Positions 46,918 through 58,765 are shown, counted from the stretch's first letter. The stretch is 64,000 nt of DNA from Budorcas taxicolor (GCF_023091745.1 NC_068933.1:15132001-15196000); one strand, 5' to 3'. A program made the numbers and translations. The notes: generated by a model not told the origin, from the sequence alone.

Positions 46918-47045
46918 CAGACTAGCTCAGGTTTCTCAGCCTCAGCACTACTGATATTTGGGCCCAATAGTTTTTATTATGAGGGGGCTTTCATACTATG
47001 TAAGATGTTTGGCAGCATCTTTCCCTGGCCTTGGGCAACCACTCA
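46918..47045 (-). mobile_element. MER5A-type hAT MITE
   Basis: CAGGTTTCTCAGCCTCAGCACTACTGATATTTGGGCC and ATGTTTGGCAGCATCTTTCCCTGGCC match the reversed end of MER5A. It lies between two L1 fragments. Confidence 0.8.
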
Positions 47046-47560
47046 TCTGCTTTTTGTCTCAATGACTTCGTTCACATTTTCTAGAATTTTATATAAATCG
47101 GCTTATGCAGTATGGACTCTTTCGTGTTTGGCTTCTTTCCTTTAGCATGATGATTTTAAGATTCACCTGTATTTTGTATCAGTTGTCCACTCTTCCTCCT
47201 CCTCTGTTATTTTTTTCCTTAGTAGTATTCTGTACTGTGGATATTCCACAGTCTGTGTATCTTTACCTATTGATGAAAAATTGTTTTTTTTTCCCCTCAG
47301 TTTGGGGTTATTATGAATAAACTGCTTTGAATGCTTATATTTAACTCTGTGTGGACTTATGTTTTCATTTGTGAATTCCTAGGAGTGGACTGACTGGATC
47401 CTATGGAAGGTGTATATCTAACTAAAGAGACTGATAAATAGTTTTTCTATGTGGTTGTTCTCTTCTGCATTCCTACTAGCAGTGTATGGGACCAGTTACT
47501 CTATATCCTTGCTAGCATTTGGTATTGTCAGTATATACCACATTTTCATAACGTATAAAT
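47046..47560 (-). mobile_element. L1 3' region fragment
   Basis: TATGCAGTATGGACTCTTTCG, TTTGGGGTTATTATGAATAAAC, CCTAGGAGTGGACTGACTGG and CTTGCTAGCATTTGGTATTGTCAG are the reversed L1 3' region. Confidence 0.82.
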
Positions 47561-47644
47561 TCATGTGAATGAATGGTTGCAAATATAAGTAATTACATGT
47601 ATTGAAAATAATCTTGAAGAATTATTGTGTTTTAGTAGCTAAAG

Positions 47645-47832
47645 TGCTTCCCAGGTGGTGCAGGGATGAAATATCTGCCTGCCGGTGCAGGAGATGCAGG
47701 AGATGTGGGTTTGGTCTCTGGGTCTGGAATATCCCTTGAATTAGGAAATGGCAACCCACTCCAGTATCCTTGCCATGGACTACAGTCCACGGGGTTACAC
47801 AGAGTCAGACATGTCTAAGCACACAGGCAACT
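47645..47832 (+). mobile_element. Bov-tA SINE, internally shortened
   Basis: GTGCTTCCCAGGTGGTGCAG head, duplicated GGAGATGCAGGAGATG, then CAACCCACTCCAGTATCC. It lacks the segment between TTGCC and ATGGACTACAGTCC. Confidence 0.88.
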
Positions 47833-47834
47833 GA

Positions 47835-48800
47835 AGTAGTTTATAGATCTCCCTCTTCTTTTGTTCTCTGATGTTGTATTAAGTCAATTTCTTTTCACTA
47901 AGGGAAGGAAGTTCATATTCTAGTCACTAGTGGACAGTTAAACCCATTGTAGCTGAGGTTAATGAAAAGCACTGCTATTAGTATCCTGGCAGAAAAAAAA
48001 AAAAATCTATAAATTACAATTGGGGGAAAATGGAGAAGGAACAACAAGTGATTAAATATTGTACGTGAAACTGAGGGACTAGGTTAGAATATTCACAGTA
48101 GTTCTAATCATATACTGTCACATTGCTGTCCCCAGACCAGAGCTCCACCTTTAGATTTCAGAAGCTGGGCAGCCAAATTGCACCAAACCTATCTTAACAG
48201 TGAGTGTACTTTCCACTCAATTTTCCATTTTCCACCATCACTCTCTGTCCATGTTAGCAGGGCCTCCTAGAAGACCAGAGGTCATGAGAAATTGGCAATA
48301 GCTATGACTGCTTCCCCTGTTTTCCCTGAGGCTGCCCGTTTGCTGCCTTTACTATTTAGTTATCAGCAAACAAAGCAGCTGGAGTCAGGCTGGGTGAGGA
48401 GGAGGATGTGGGTGTGGTGGTCATTACTGGCCACAGCCAGTACCCTGGGAAGTCCTGAGTTCATGAGCTTCCTTTTACTCTTGGGGCTCCAGTGTAAGTT
48501 GAGTGTGTAAAAGTGGAGAGAGAAAGGAGAAAAGAGGAAGAGGTAGAGGAAGAGAAAAACACAAAGACAAAATTTGTGACCAAGGAAAAGAGCTTTAAAA
48601 AAATACAAACAGTATACAACAAAGTTTCCTGTTTTTACAGTAAAAATGCACACTATGCCCTCTGCCTGCTCATGCAGTGGCATGCTCTGATGGGGGCAGG
48701 ACCAGCACTGTAGGAGTGGCTTGTTGTACCCACATGTGTCACTACAGCCTTACCTGAATCACAGTATGTTCAGGATGGAGGCTGGATGAAGGGGAGGAGC
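47835..48800. other. Intergenic unique sequence
   Basis: Includes a purine-rich run at 48510-48600. The complementary 106-codon frame (48683-48363) and the lysine/glutamate-rich frame on plus reflect this bias, not a gene. Confidence 0.45.
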
Positions 48801-48814
48801 AGTCCTGGCTTAGG

Positions 48815-49190
48815 CTGGAAGCCTGGCTCTGATGCTTACAGACCTTAACTCCCCTGGGCCTCAGTTTCCTCATGTGTAATGCAGTAGAGATAATATCCTT
48901 GTGTGCATGCATGCCTGCTTAGTCGCTTCAGTCATGTCCGACTGTTTGCAACCCCATGAACTGTAGCCCACCAGGCTCCTCTGTCCTTGGGATTCTCCAG
49001 CAAGAATACTGGAGTGGGTTGCCATGCCCTCCTCTAGGGGATCTTTCTGACTCTGGGATCGAACCTGCATTTCCCGCATTGCAGGCGAATTCTTTACTGT
49101 TGAGCCACTGGGGAAGCCCAGATAATATCCTTATCAACGAGCTATTGTGGGGATCAAGATGAGCAAGAAAGTTGGCATTCAATATAAAAA
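48815..49190 (+). repeat. MIR SINE split by a Bov-tA
   Basis: GCCTGGCTCTGATGCTTACAGACCTTAAC, GGGCCTCAGTTTCCTCATGTG at left; AGCTATTGTGGGGATCAAGATGAG and GGCATTCAATATAAA at right of the inserted SINE. Confidence 0.82.
48901..49119 (-). mobile_element. Bov-tA SINE nested in a MIR
   Basis: Perfect 13-bp duplication AGATAATATCCTT at 48888-48900 and 49120-49132. Complete body and head (GAGCCACTGGGGAAGCCC). Confidence 0.96.
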
Positions 49191-49194
49191 CTCT

Positions 49195-50945
49195 GTTCAC
49201 AATATTTTTGCTTTTTCCAATTTTGAAACGTTGTTCATGAGAGTTAGTTCTTAACTATCTCTTAACTGTCATATGTCTTCAAGGACCTAGTGGGAATATA
49301 GGATTAAATAATTTCTTCTAGGTGTCCTTTACTTTCATTGCTTTGATAATTAGCATCCCAGATAACTTGCCAACAGGCAGCACTTGAAGGATCATGGCTC
49401 ACAAAACTCTTGCACTCAATTACTGAAGCTTAGCATATTTTAGTTACTCTCAGTTTAGGTTTCATACTCTCTGGCCTTGCAGTATTGCACCAAACTATCC
49501 TTCCCTCTTGAGGATTCTCCACAGTTTTTTCTCCATTAAACCCTGCAATGAGTTTTGTTACCAAGATGCCTGCTGTTTCCATGCCTACAAGTCCTGTTTT
49601 CCAAACTGGCTGTTCTCAGGCTGGCGAGAGTGAACTGATTTAACTCCAGAAACATTTTCAACTTCCTGAAAGCTTCAGTGGCCAGAGGTGCTCCCACAGA
49701 TCCTCTGTGGTACTTTTTTTTTTTTTTAAGTTTCTGCTTTCTTTACAAACATGACGATTTTCTGTAATGCTCTTTAAAATGTAGCATCCATCAAGGCTGT
49801 TCTGTGGTTATCGACAAAAACCTCCCTATCTCCTCCCTATTCCTCCATTCCAGAATCTCTTGAATGCTTTGATCTCCAGCTGCTTTTTCGGTCATTTTGG
49901 TTTCCAGAACTTTTACCTGTTCTGGAGGAACATGTCATCCTTGAACTGCCTTGGCCATGACTTCCTGTGGTGTCTGACACCAAAGACTAAAAATAGCAAG
50001 ATGAAGCCCAAAGCATTCCCCAAGGAAGTAAAATTGAATAACGTAACCAGATTATTCTTGGTTATCTCTCAGATATCCGTGTGACCAGACGTCTACAAAT
50101 GGCGGTGAGATCATTTCTAGTCGCCCTTTAATCTGTTGGCAGCTGGCTTCTGAAAGCTTCTTGTGAGTTTTTTTCCTTTGTTTTCCCCCAAGCCAAAGGC
50201 AGCCAGCAGTATTTGAAACTTTCTGTACTGGATTGTCCTTCTGACTTTCTCATGGACCTTGGTCAGGTCCCTTTTCTTTTCTTTCCTCATTTCAGGCTTG
50301 TTTTGGGGGTGGGGGAAGGGAGTGTTCTACGTTTTCACAGTGGTTGCTAAGAAAGCATCTTCTCTGTTTATAGGCCCCTAACAAATAGTGACAGCTGAAA
50401 GACAAATATGGTATGGTGTTTGCAGGAGGAGGATGGAAGGCGGCCAGCAATTAGCAGCTCCGAGCACCAGCAGTCACAATGAGGCCTTTGAGAGTGGGGG
50501 TTGGCATTATGCTTCCACAGATTGCTTGCAATAATTTAAAAAGGTGCTTGCCTCATGCCTTCAATGACAAACTTATTTCCAGAAATCAGCCAGGGTTGTA
50601 TAACTTGATAAGGTTGTAAAATAACACAGTCTTTTCTTTCTCAAAGAAGCCTTTGCTTATGAACAGGAGCCAAATCGCCATTCTCCAAATCTCCAATATC
50701 CATTTCCAGAACAGGGTTCTTGAACCTTCTAGTCAGGGGCTGGAGTGTCACCAGCCAGAAAAGGGAAGCCAGGTGTAGTTTCATTCATGTTCACCCTTTG
50801 TTTGGGAGCCTTTACTCCATTCTGGTGGAGTGGCCAGAGTAGGAGTTTGGAAAAGCATTATGCAAAGAAAAGAGAAAATGAAGTTGTCTTTCTATCTAAT
50901 ACTGATATCTCATAGGTATTTGGGTTCTTCATTTCCTAATTTTAC
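49195..50945. other. Intergenic unique sequence with muscle-type motifs
   Basis: No repeat or exon found in 1.75 kb. It holds a perfect MEF2 consensus CTAAAAATAG (49987-49996) and E-boxes CAGCTG near 49876 and 50139. A T run lies at 49717-49728. Regulatory function is inference from motif content and the muscle gene nearby. Confidence 0.35.
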
Positions 50946-50963
50946 AGTATAAAAGAAACGGTT

Positions 50964-51179
50964 GTGTGTGTGTTGCTCAGTCGCTCAGTTGTGCCTGACT
51001 CTTTGCGACCCTATGGACTGTAGCCTGCCGGGCTCTTCTCTCCATGGAATTCTCCAGGCAAGAATACTGGAGAGGATTGCCATTTCCTCCTCCAGGGGAT
51101 TTTTCCGACTCAGGGAATGAACCTGCATCTCCTGCATTGCAGGTGGGTTCTTTACCACTGAGCCACAAGGGAAGCCCCC
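50964..51179 (-). mobile_element. Bov-tA SINE
   Basis: Body and head (GAGCCACAAGGGAAGCC). Flanked by AAAAGAAAYGGTT at 50951-50963 and 51180-51192; the one difference is CG to TG. The right copy is shared with the adjoining BovB. Confidence 0.95.
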
Positions 51180-51192
51180 AAAAGAAATGGTT

Positions 51193-53383
51193 CAGTTCAG
51201 TCTCTCACTTGTGTCCGACTCTTTGCAACCCCATGGACTGCAGCACGCCAGGCCTCCCTGTCCATCACCAAGTCCCAGAGCCTGCTCAAACTCATGTCCG
51301 TTGAGTCGGTGATGCCATCCAACCATTTCATCCTCTGTCATCCCCTTCTCCACCCGCCTTCAGTCTTTCCCAGCATCAGGGTCTTTTCCAATAAGTCAGT
51401 TCTTCATATCAGGTAGCCAAAGTATTGGAGTTTCAGCTTCAGCATCAGTCGTTCCAATGAATATTCAGGACTGATTTCCTTTCGGATGAACTGGTTGGAT
51501 CTGCTTGCTGTCCAAGGGACTCTCAAGAGTCTTCTCCAACACCACAGTTCAAAAGGATCAATTCTTTAGCATTTAGCTTGATTTATAGTCCAACTCTCAC
51601 ATTCATACATGACTACTGGAAAAACCATAGCTTTGACTAGATGGACCTTTGTTGGCAAATAATGTCTCTGCTTTTTTAATTTGCTATCTAGGTTGGTCAT
51701 AAGTTTTCTTCCAAGGAGCAAGTGTCTTTTAATTTTATGGCTGCAGTCACCATCTTCAGTGATTTTGGAGCTCCCCAAAATAAAGCCTGTCACTGTTTCC
51801 ACATCTGTTTGCCATGAAGTGATGGGACCAGATGCCATGATCTTAGTTTTCTCTTTGTTGAGTTTTAAGTCAATTTTTTCACTCTCCTCTTTCACTTTCA
51901 TCAAGAGGCTTTTTAGTTCCTCTTTACTTTCTGCCATAAGGGTGGTGTCATCTTCATATCTGAGGTTATTGATATGTCTCCCAGCAATCTTGAATCTAGC
52001 TTGTACTTCATCCAGTCCAGTATTTCTCATGATGTACTCTGCACATAAGTTAAATAAGCAGAGTGACAATATACAGCCTTGACATACTCCTTACCCAATT
52101 TGGAACCAGTCTGTTGTTCCATGTCCAGTTCTAACTGTTGCCTCCTAACCTGCATATAGGTTTCTCAAGAGGCAGGTCAGGTGGTCTGGTATTTCCATCT
52201 CTTGAAGAATTTTCCACAGTTTGTTGTGATCACACAAAGGCTTTGGCATAGTCAGTAAAGCAGAAGTAGATGTTTTCTGGAACTCTGTCACGTTTTTGAT
52301 GATCCAGTGGATGTTGCAATTAGATCTCTGGTTCCTCTGCCTTTTCTAAAACCAGCTTGAACATCTGGAAATTCACGGCTCACGTACTATTGAAGCCTGG
52401 CTTGGAGAATTTTGAGCATTACTTTGCTAGCGTGTGAGATGAGTGCAATTATGTGGTAGTTTGAGTGTTCTTTGGCATTTCCTTTCTTTGGGATTGGAAT
52501 GAAAACTGACCTTTTCCAGTCCTGTGGCCACTACTGAATTTTCCATATTTTCTGGCATATTGAGTACAGCACTTTCACAGCAGGAGGGAACACAGCCCCA
52601 CTATTTAACAGAAAATTGAATTAAAAATTTACTTACTGAGCATGGCCCTGCCCATCAGAACAAGACCCAGTTTTCCCCTCAGTCAGTCTCCCATCAGGAA
52701 TCTTCTGTAAGCCTCTTATCCTCTGTCAGAGGGCAGACAGACTGAAAACCACAATCTCAGAAAACTAACCAACCTGATCACATGGACCACAGCCTTGTAT
52801 AATTCAGTGAAACTATGAGCCATGCAGTGTAGGGCCACCCAGGATGGGCGGGTCATGGTGGAGAGTTTTGACAAAACATGGTCCACTGGAGAGGGGAATG
52901 GCAAACCACTTCAGTATTCTTGCCTTGAGAACCCCATGAACAGTATGAAAAGGCAAAAAGAAAGATAGGACACTGAAAGATCAACTCCGCAGGTTGGTAG
53001 ATACCCAAATGCTACTGGAGAAAAGTGGATAAATAATTCCAGAAAGAATGAAGAGATGGAGCCAAAGAGAAAACAACACCCAGTTGTGGATGTGACTGGT
53101 GATGGAAGTAAAGTCCGATTCTGTAAAGAGCAATGTTGCATAGAAACCTGGAATGTTAGGTCCATGAATCAAGACAAATTGAAAGTGGTTAAACATTGAA
53201 CATTGACATTTTAGGAGTCAGTGAACTAAAATGGACTGCAATGGGTGAACCATTGTATCTACTACTGTGGGCAAGAATCCCTGAGAAGAAATGGAGTAGC
53301 CATCACAATCAACAAGAGTCTGAAATGCAGTACTTGGATGCAATCTCAAAAATGACAGAATGATCTGTGTTCATTTCCAAGGC
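51193..53383 (-). mobile_element. BovB LINE with 5' inversion
   Basis: The 3' part (51193 to about 52583) reads on minus: reverse transcriptase region with LRYEDDTTLMAESKEELKSL (YEDD in place of YADD) to the GAACTGAACC end. At about 52583 orientation flips. About 52584-53383 reads on plus through the BovB 5' region (AGACCCAGTTTTCCCCTCAG, GGATGGGCGGGTCATGGTGG) into the endonuclease coding region (TCTACTACTGTGGGCAAG). Both outer ends carry AAAGAAATGGTT (51181-51192 and 53384-53395), so this is one insertion made by twin priming. Confidence 0.9.
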
Positions 53384-53395
53384 AAAGAAATGGTT

Positions 53396-54620
53396 ATCTG
53401 GGATAAAATAGAAGGCTGTGAGGTAATACTTATTGGAAAGGAGGCCACAGAAGATAGATGAGGAAAACAGACAGTGATGTGAAGGAACACAGACAATGAT
53501 GAGTGATGGAGGGGATGATGACAGGACACATATATCAACTTGACTCTCATTCACACCCCCACCCCCACCCCCAGCCTTAGCCATAGGTCCTGTAATGATC
53601 TCAGTTTACAAGGGAACAGAAGAAGGCATACATTACCTGCCCAGGATATGCAGTGAATGGTGGAGCTGTGGTCTGAATCCAGGCGGCTTGATTCAGAACC
53701 AGTGCTCAGAACCATGGCTCTCTGTTGACTCCGTTGGGAGGCCTCCATTCTCCAAGCCTCAGCTTGTGTTCTCCATCTTTTAGTTTGATCAATAGCACTT
53801 TTGGTTCTGGGGAAACTGTCCGGAGAAAACTTTTCTGCCGATTTAGTAGGAAGACCACCTAGCTTGCCTGTCTTCTTTTTCTGTAAGCCTCCTCTAAGGG
53901 GACATTGTGTACGAAAAATTCTGAAGTGACTTTAGAGAAAACAGAGGACATATTGATATGGAAAGAATAATAAAAATCTCAGTGTTCATTCTTTTCCCAA
54001 CTCAGTGTACATTCACAATCTGAACGTCTCAGTTCAGTACCACCATCTTCAGATTTTCTTGAACCCACAAGTGCCTGGATTTAATTTTTCTGGAAACCAA
54101 ATTATGTCAGAAACCATCCATAGGCAGGTGCTATCAGGTAATCAGTGGAGAAAAATTCAAGTAACTATTGGAAAGATTTCATTCCGTTGGAGAATTGAGA
54201 TACATATTTGTTGATAGAACTGATTAGGCAGGGTTTGTCCTTGGCTTCAGGAGGAAATTCAAATTTCTCATCGTCAAGGGCCCTACTTGCCTCTTCATCC
54301 TCTGGTGCGGTGCGTGAGTCTGCAAATGCAATTCTTTCTGCCTTTAATCCCTTCTTGGCCTCTTCACTTAGGAACCTCTAGTGTAAATTTTCTCCTTTAC
54401 TAACTCAGGTTATTAGGCAGTACTTTAAATACTCATTTAAAAAGAAATCTGAAGAGTTTCAATACTGGCTCTTGAAACTATTTGGGGTTGAATGGACACT
54501 TCTTTTCATTTTATACCCATATGATTATTTTGTAAAATTTCCATATTACTATTTTTGAAAAGAAATCTAACTAATTTAAAATGACAAGGCTTTAATTACT
54601 TTGAATGTTTATGGAGCATA
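53396..54620. other. Intergenic sequence, with a (CCCCCA)n run and a MIR remnant
   Basis: A C-rich simple run occupies 53556-53574. 53595-53720 (CAAGGGAACAGAAGAAGGCA, GGTCTGAATCCAGGCGGCTTG) resembles a reversed MIR. No coding exon recognised in the rest. Confidence 0.45.
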
Positions 54621-55985
54621 CTTTTAAAAAATATTTCTAACTGAAGGACTTCATGGAGGAAGCGTCTTTTAATTTCATGGCTGCAGTCACCATCTGCAGT
54701 GATTTTGGAGCACCCAAAAATAAAGTCTGACACTGTTTCCACTGTTTCCCCATCTATTTCCCATGAAGTGATGGGACCAGATGCCATGATCTTCGTTTTC
54801 TGCATGTTGAGCTTTAAGCCAACTTTTTTCGCTCTCCTCTTTCACTTTCATCAAGAGGCTTTTTAGCTCCTCTTCACTTTCTGCCATAAGGGTGGTGTCA
54901 TCTGCATATCTGAGGTTATTGATATTTCTCCCGGCAATCTTGATTCCAGCTTGTGTTTCTTCCAGTCCAGCGTTTCTCATGATGTAGTCTGCATATAAGT
55001 TAAATAAGCAGGGTGACAATATACAGCCTTGACACACTCCTTTTCCTATTTGGAACCAGTCTGTTGTTCCATGTCCAGTTCTAACTGTTGCTTCCTGACC
55101 TGCATACAGATTTCACAAGAGGCAGGTTAGGTGAAATTAAAAGACGCTTACTCCTTGGAAGAAAAGTTATGACCAACCTAGATAGTATATTCAAAAGCAG
55201 AGACATTACTTTGCTGACTAAGGTCCGTCTAGTCAAGGCTATGGTTTTTCCTGTGGTCATGTATGGATGTGAGAGTTGGACTGTGAAGAAGGCTGAATGC
55301 CAAAGAATTGATGCTTTTCAACTGTGGTGTTGGAGAAGACTCTTGAGAGTCCCTTGGACTGCAAGGAGATCCAACCAGTCCATTCTGAAGGAGATCAGCC
55401 CTGGGATTTCTTTGGAAGGAATGATGCTCCAGTACTTTGGCCACCTCATGTGAAGAGTTGACTCATTGGAAAAGACTTTGATGCTGGGGGGGATTGGGGG
55501 CAGGAGGAGAAGGGGACGACCCAGGATGAGATGGCTGGATGGCATCATGGACTCGATGGATGTGAGTCTGAGTGAACTCCGGGAGTTGGTGATGGACAGG
55601 GAGGCCTGGCGTGCTGCAATTCATGGGGTCGCAAAGAGTCAGACATGACTGAGCGACTGAACTGAACTGAATTGAACTGAAGGATAATTGCTTTACAGTA
55701 CTGTGTCGATTTCTATCAAATATCAACGTGAATCAGCCATAGGTTTACCCATGTCCGCTCCCTCTTCCCCTCTCCCTCCCCATCCCACCCCTCTAGGTTG
55801 TCACTGAACCCGTGTTTCAGTTCCCTGAGTCATACGACAGATTCCCACTGGCTATCTATTTTGCATATGATAATGTATGTTTCCATGTTAGTCTCTCCAT
55901 ACATCCCACCCTCTCTTTCCTCCCCTGCCAGCTGTGTCCATAAGCCTGTTCTCTATGTCTGTGTCTCCACTGGGGTATAGAGCAT
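54620..55985 (-). mobile_element. L1 3' end hosting a nested BovB
   Basis: 55685-55985 matches a ruminant L1 3' UTR on minus: GGATAATTGCTTTACAG, GAATCAGCCATAGGTTTAC, CATCCCACCCCTCTAGGTTG, GTGTCCATAAGCCTGTTCTC. Its A/T-rich end (TTTTAAAAAATATTTCTAAC) lies on the far side of the BovB at about 54622-54638. Confidence 0.85.
54649..55674 (+). mobile_element. BovB LINE with 5' inversion, nested in an L1
   Basis: About 55133-55674 is the plus-strand 3' part (GAAATTAAAAGACGCTTACT to the ACTGAACTGAATTGAACTG tail). 54649 to about 55132 is the immediately upstream reverse transcriptase segment, inverted, and keeps LRYADDTTLMAESEEELKSL with an intact YADD box. The two parts share about 30 bases (around GAAATTAAAAGACGCTT), and AACTGAAGGA is duplicated at 54639-54648 and 55675-55684. 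Inactive because truncated. Confidence 0.94.
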
Positions 55986-55989
55986 ATTT

Positions 55990-57980
55990 TTTATGTGGCA
56001 AGGATCTGAGGGCGGCCTTGGGAAGCTCCTCCTCTGGGCAGTGAGGGGCAGTGGAATTTTTATTATGTGAGAGATGATACCCATACAGTGGGTTGTGATG
56101 CAGCCTGCTCCACTGGCAGCAAGATCCGCTTGTTATGGAAGCACAGAACAAGCAATGGAGGGTGCGAAGGGTGGCAGCATTAAAGAAAGGTTTATAGAGG
56201 AGATAATATTTTAGTTGGATTTCGAAGGATGTATTCACCCACTCAAACAACATTGTTGAATGCCTGTTCTATGTAGGCTCCATGACAGGCGCAGGGTGTG
56301 AAGAGGGGGGAAAAAGGCCCACCCTCTGTGTGGATACAGAAGCCAGGAGTTGGCATTGGCGACTGCCATGGGCAGTGATCTGGGTGGCGGGAGACAGTGT
56401 TGGGCTCAGATGTCAGCGACGAGGGAAGCCATCGTCTGCCCAGTCCAGCGTGGACCAGTTGTCCCGAGGGCAAAGATCCAGAGTCCAGCCTCATCAGGCC
56501 GCCGCCCTGCAGAGGCCAGCAGAGGACGACGTCTGCCCCCACCATTGCTAGGAGGATCCTCAGGTTTCCCTTAGATCCAGAGCAATTTGGGAAGGAAGAG
56601 GGAAGGGGAGAAAAAATTGGTTAGCCAGTGTGCTTTGCTCTTAATGAATCTTTACCAAAATTAAATTGTCTTAAACCAAAAGTGTCTGAGATGCTAATTA
56701 CTAAATTTGAGCTAAAGTAAATTTTTACTGCTGCTCAACAGGGTATGAGTTCTTGCGGCAGTTTGTTTGGCTACACAGTCTATGATCCAATTGGTAAGAA
56801 ATATCTGAAATAGGCAAATTCATAGAGACAGAAAGTACCATTAGGTACCATCCTAGTCTGGTACCATGTTGCTTAACAGACTACAAATAGCTTTACATTA
56901 TTTCTACCAAAGAATAAACTTTAAAAAAAAAAACCACAAAAACCAAAACTGGTAATCATAGATAGCTCTGCAAAAATAAAGCAATCCACAAGGTGTATAA
57001 ACTCAGTGTGAGATAACACTTATAAATTCAAACACTTTGGGTTAAGTCAGTGTTTTATATTTTTGATTTCTCTTATGCTTCAAAGATAACAAATGACATG
57101 TTATGTTGTAAATCAGAGTGCTTCTTACAGCTATTAAGTATACTGATTCAGAACAAATTTTTAAAAATTTTCATTTTTACTTTTACGTCTATAGATACTG
57201 TTATCACAGAAAACTTTTATGTGGAAAATAAATTACCATCACTCTTTTCTAAGAGCAAGACTGGAAGTGGGCCATTTCTCATATTGCTTTTATTATTCCT
57301 GCAGTTGGCTTGGCTTGGAGCCGCATAGTTGTCACAGACCCCACCATTTCCTTTCATCCTTAACCCAGTCATTGGCCAAGTCTTGCTGCTTTTATTTTTC
57401 TAACCCCTCTGACACGTTTTCCACTGCTGCGGCCTTACTGTAGACTCTCCTTTCCCCACACCTGGACCAGCATGGCCGCCAGTTTCTTGGCCTCCGTCTT
57501 GCTCCCTCTAAAGGCTCCAGCGTCATCTTCTTAAGCTGCGTGTCATGTCGCCCAGCTCACTTCCCACACGCTCTTCACCATGCTTTCCTTGATTGAATCT
57601 TCATTTTTTTCTTATTTTGGTCTGTCTTCTTTACACAGCTATATCATCTCCAACATTTCTTTCTGCTTTTTCTGTGTGAACTAGAGAGTTTATACCTTTA
57701 AATGCTTCTAAAAAGAAGAAACATTCTTCTCCTTTTTTTTGAAGCGCCTTAATCCTATGCCATTCATTTTTCCTGTAGGCTGAGAGTTATCCCTGTCAGC
57801 TGCTTGGAATCCTTTCTGGAACAAAACAGCAGAGAAATAAACTATGGACATGGGTGTCTTAATTATTTATCCTGGTCTCCACAAAGTGTCATGCCCATAG
57901 CAGGAAGATTGTGCGTAGCATAATTACTTCTCTGTGAAGCAACATGAGTATGTAGAGAAAGTATACAAAGTACACAGGAC
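55990..57980. other. Intergenic sequence with a small CpG-rich patch
   Basis: 56270-56560 is GC- and CpG-richer (GGTGGCGGGAGACAG, CAGCGACGAGG, GGCCGCCGCCCTGC) but lacks clear promoter motifs or a recognised exon. 56800-56850 contains a short L1-like phrase (AATTCATAGAGACAGAAAG). The rest is AT-rich. Confidence 0.4.
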
Positions 57981-57984
57981 ATTT

Positions 57985-58151
57985 TCTTTCTTCTTTTTTA
58001 TTTTTTTAGAAGACGGTATTTTATTTTATTTATTTTTTGTCCATGCCACAGGGCATGTGGAATCTGAGTTCCCTGACCAGAGATCAAACACATAACCCCC
58101 TGCGCTGGAGGTGCAGAGTCTTCACCACTTGACTTCCAGAGGAATCTCAGA
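57985..58151 (-). mobile_element. CHR-type tRNA-Glu SINE, worn
   Basis: Left T-rich tail, GGGCATGTGGAATCTGAGTTC, CCTGACCAGAGATCAAACAC, then CCACTTGACTTCCAGAGGAA. Confidence 0.75.
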
Positions 58152-58631
58152 CATTTTAGTTTTTATCTCTCACATTTTCTCTATATTTTGCACTGATTTC
58201 TCTTAATTCCCTTTATTAACATCCAGCATCCTCCAAGACTCAGTCCATCCTTTCCTGGCATCTCTCTGTTTTAATCTAGGTATGTAGTAATATTTAGGCT
58301 GACTCTTTTTGTTAAATAGCTTTATTATGGAGATGAAGTTTTAAAATATTTAATTTTTTGCTTTCTTCGGTCAAAAACCTTTGCTTCTTCTGATCTCAGT
58401 ATTCATTTAAATATAATTTCTATAGGAGAAATACCAAGAGAAAGACCAAGGTAATATTCATTATTAATATGATTGAAAAACAGAATGATATAAACTACTG
58501 TCTTGCAAGCAGTTTCTTGAGAAAGGCTTCCTACATTCCCATCAGATTAATAACTGAGCATAGAGGCATCAGATTAATAACTGAGCATAGAGGCTTCAGT
58601 TCAGAGAGATTTTTAATAGTGCAGAGAAGAG

Positions 58632-58753
58632 GGCTCAGTTGCTTCAGTCATGTCCGACTCTTTGTGACCCCGTGGACTATAGCCTGCCAGGTTCTTCTGT
58701 CCATGGGGATTCTCCAGGCAAGAATACTGGAGTGGGTAGCCCTTTCCTTCTTC
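58632..58753 (-). mobile_element. Bov-A monomer
   Basis: TTCAGTCATGTCCGACTCTT to GGAGTGGGTAGCCCTTTCC, flanked by a perfect 12-bp duplication TGCAGAGAAGAG at 58620-58631 and 58754-58765. Confidence 0.94.
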
Positions 58754-58765
58754 TGCAGAGAAGAG

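Noticed and set aside
48513..48713. Lysine/glutamate-rich 66-codon frame
   Set aside because: Reflects a purine-rich simple-sequence run, not a coding exon.
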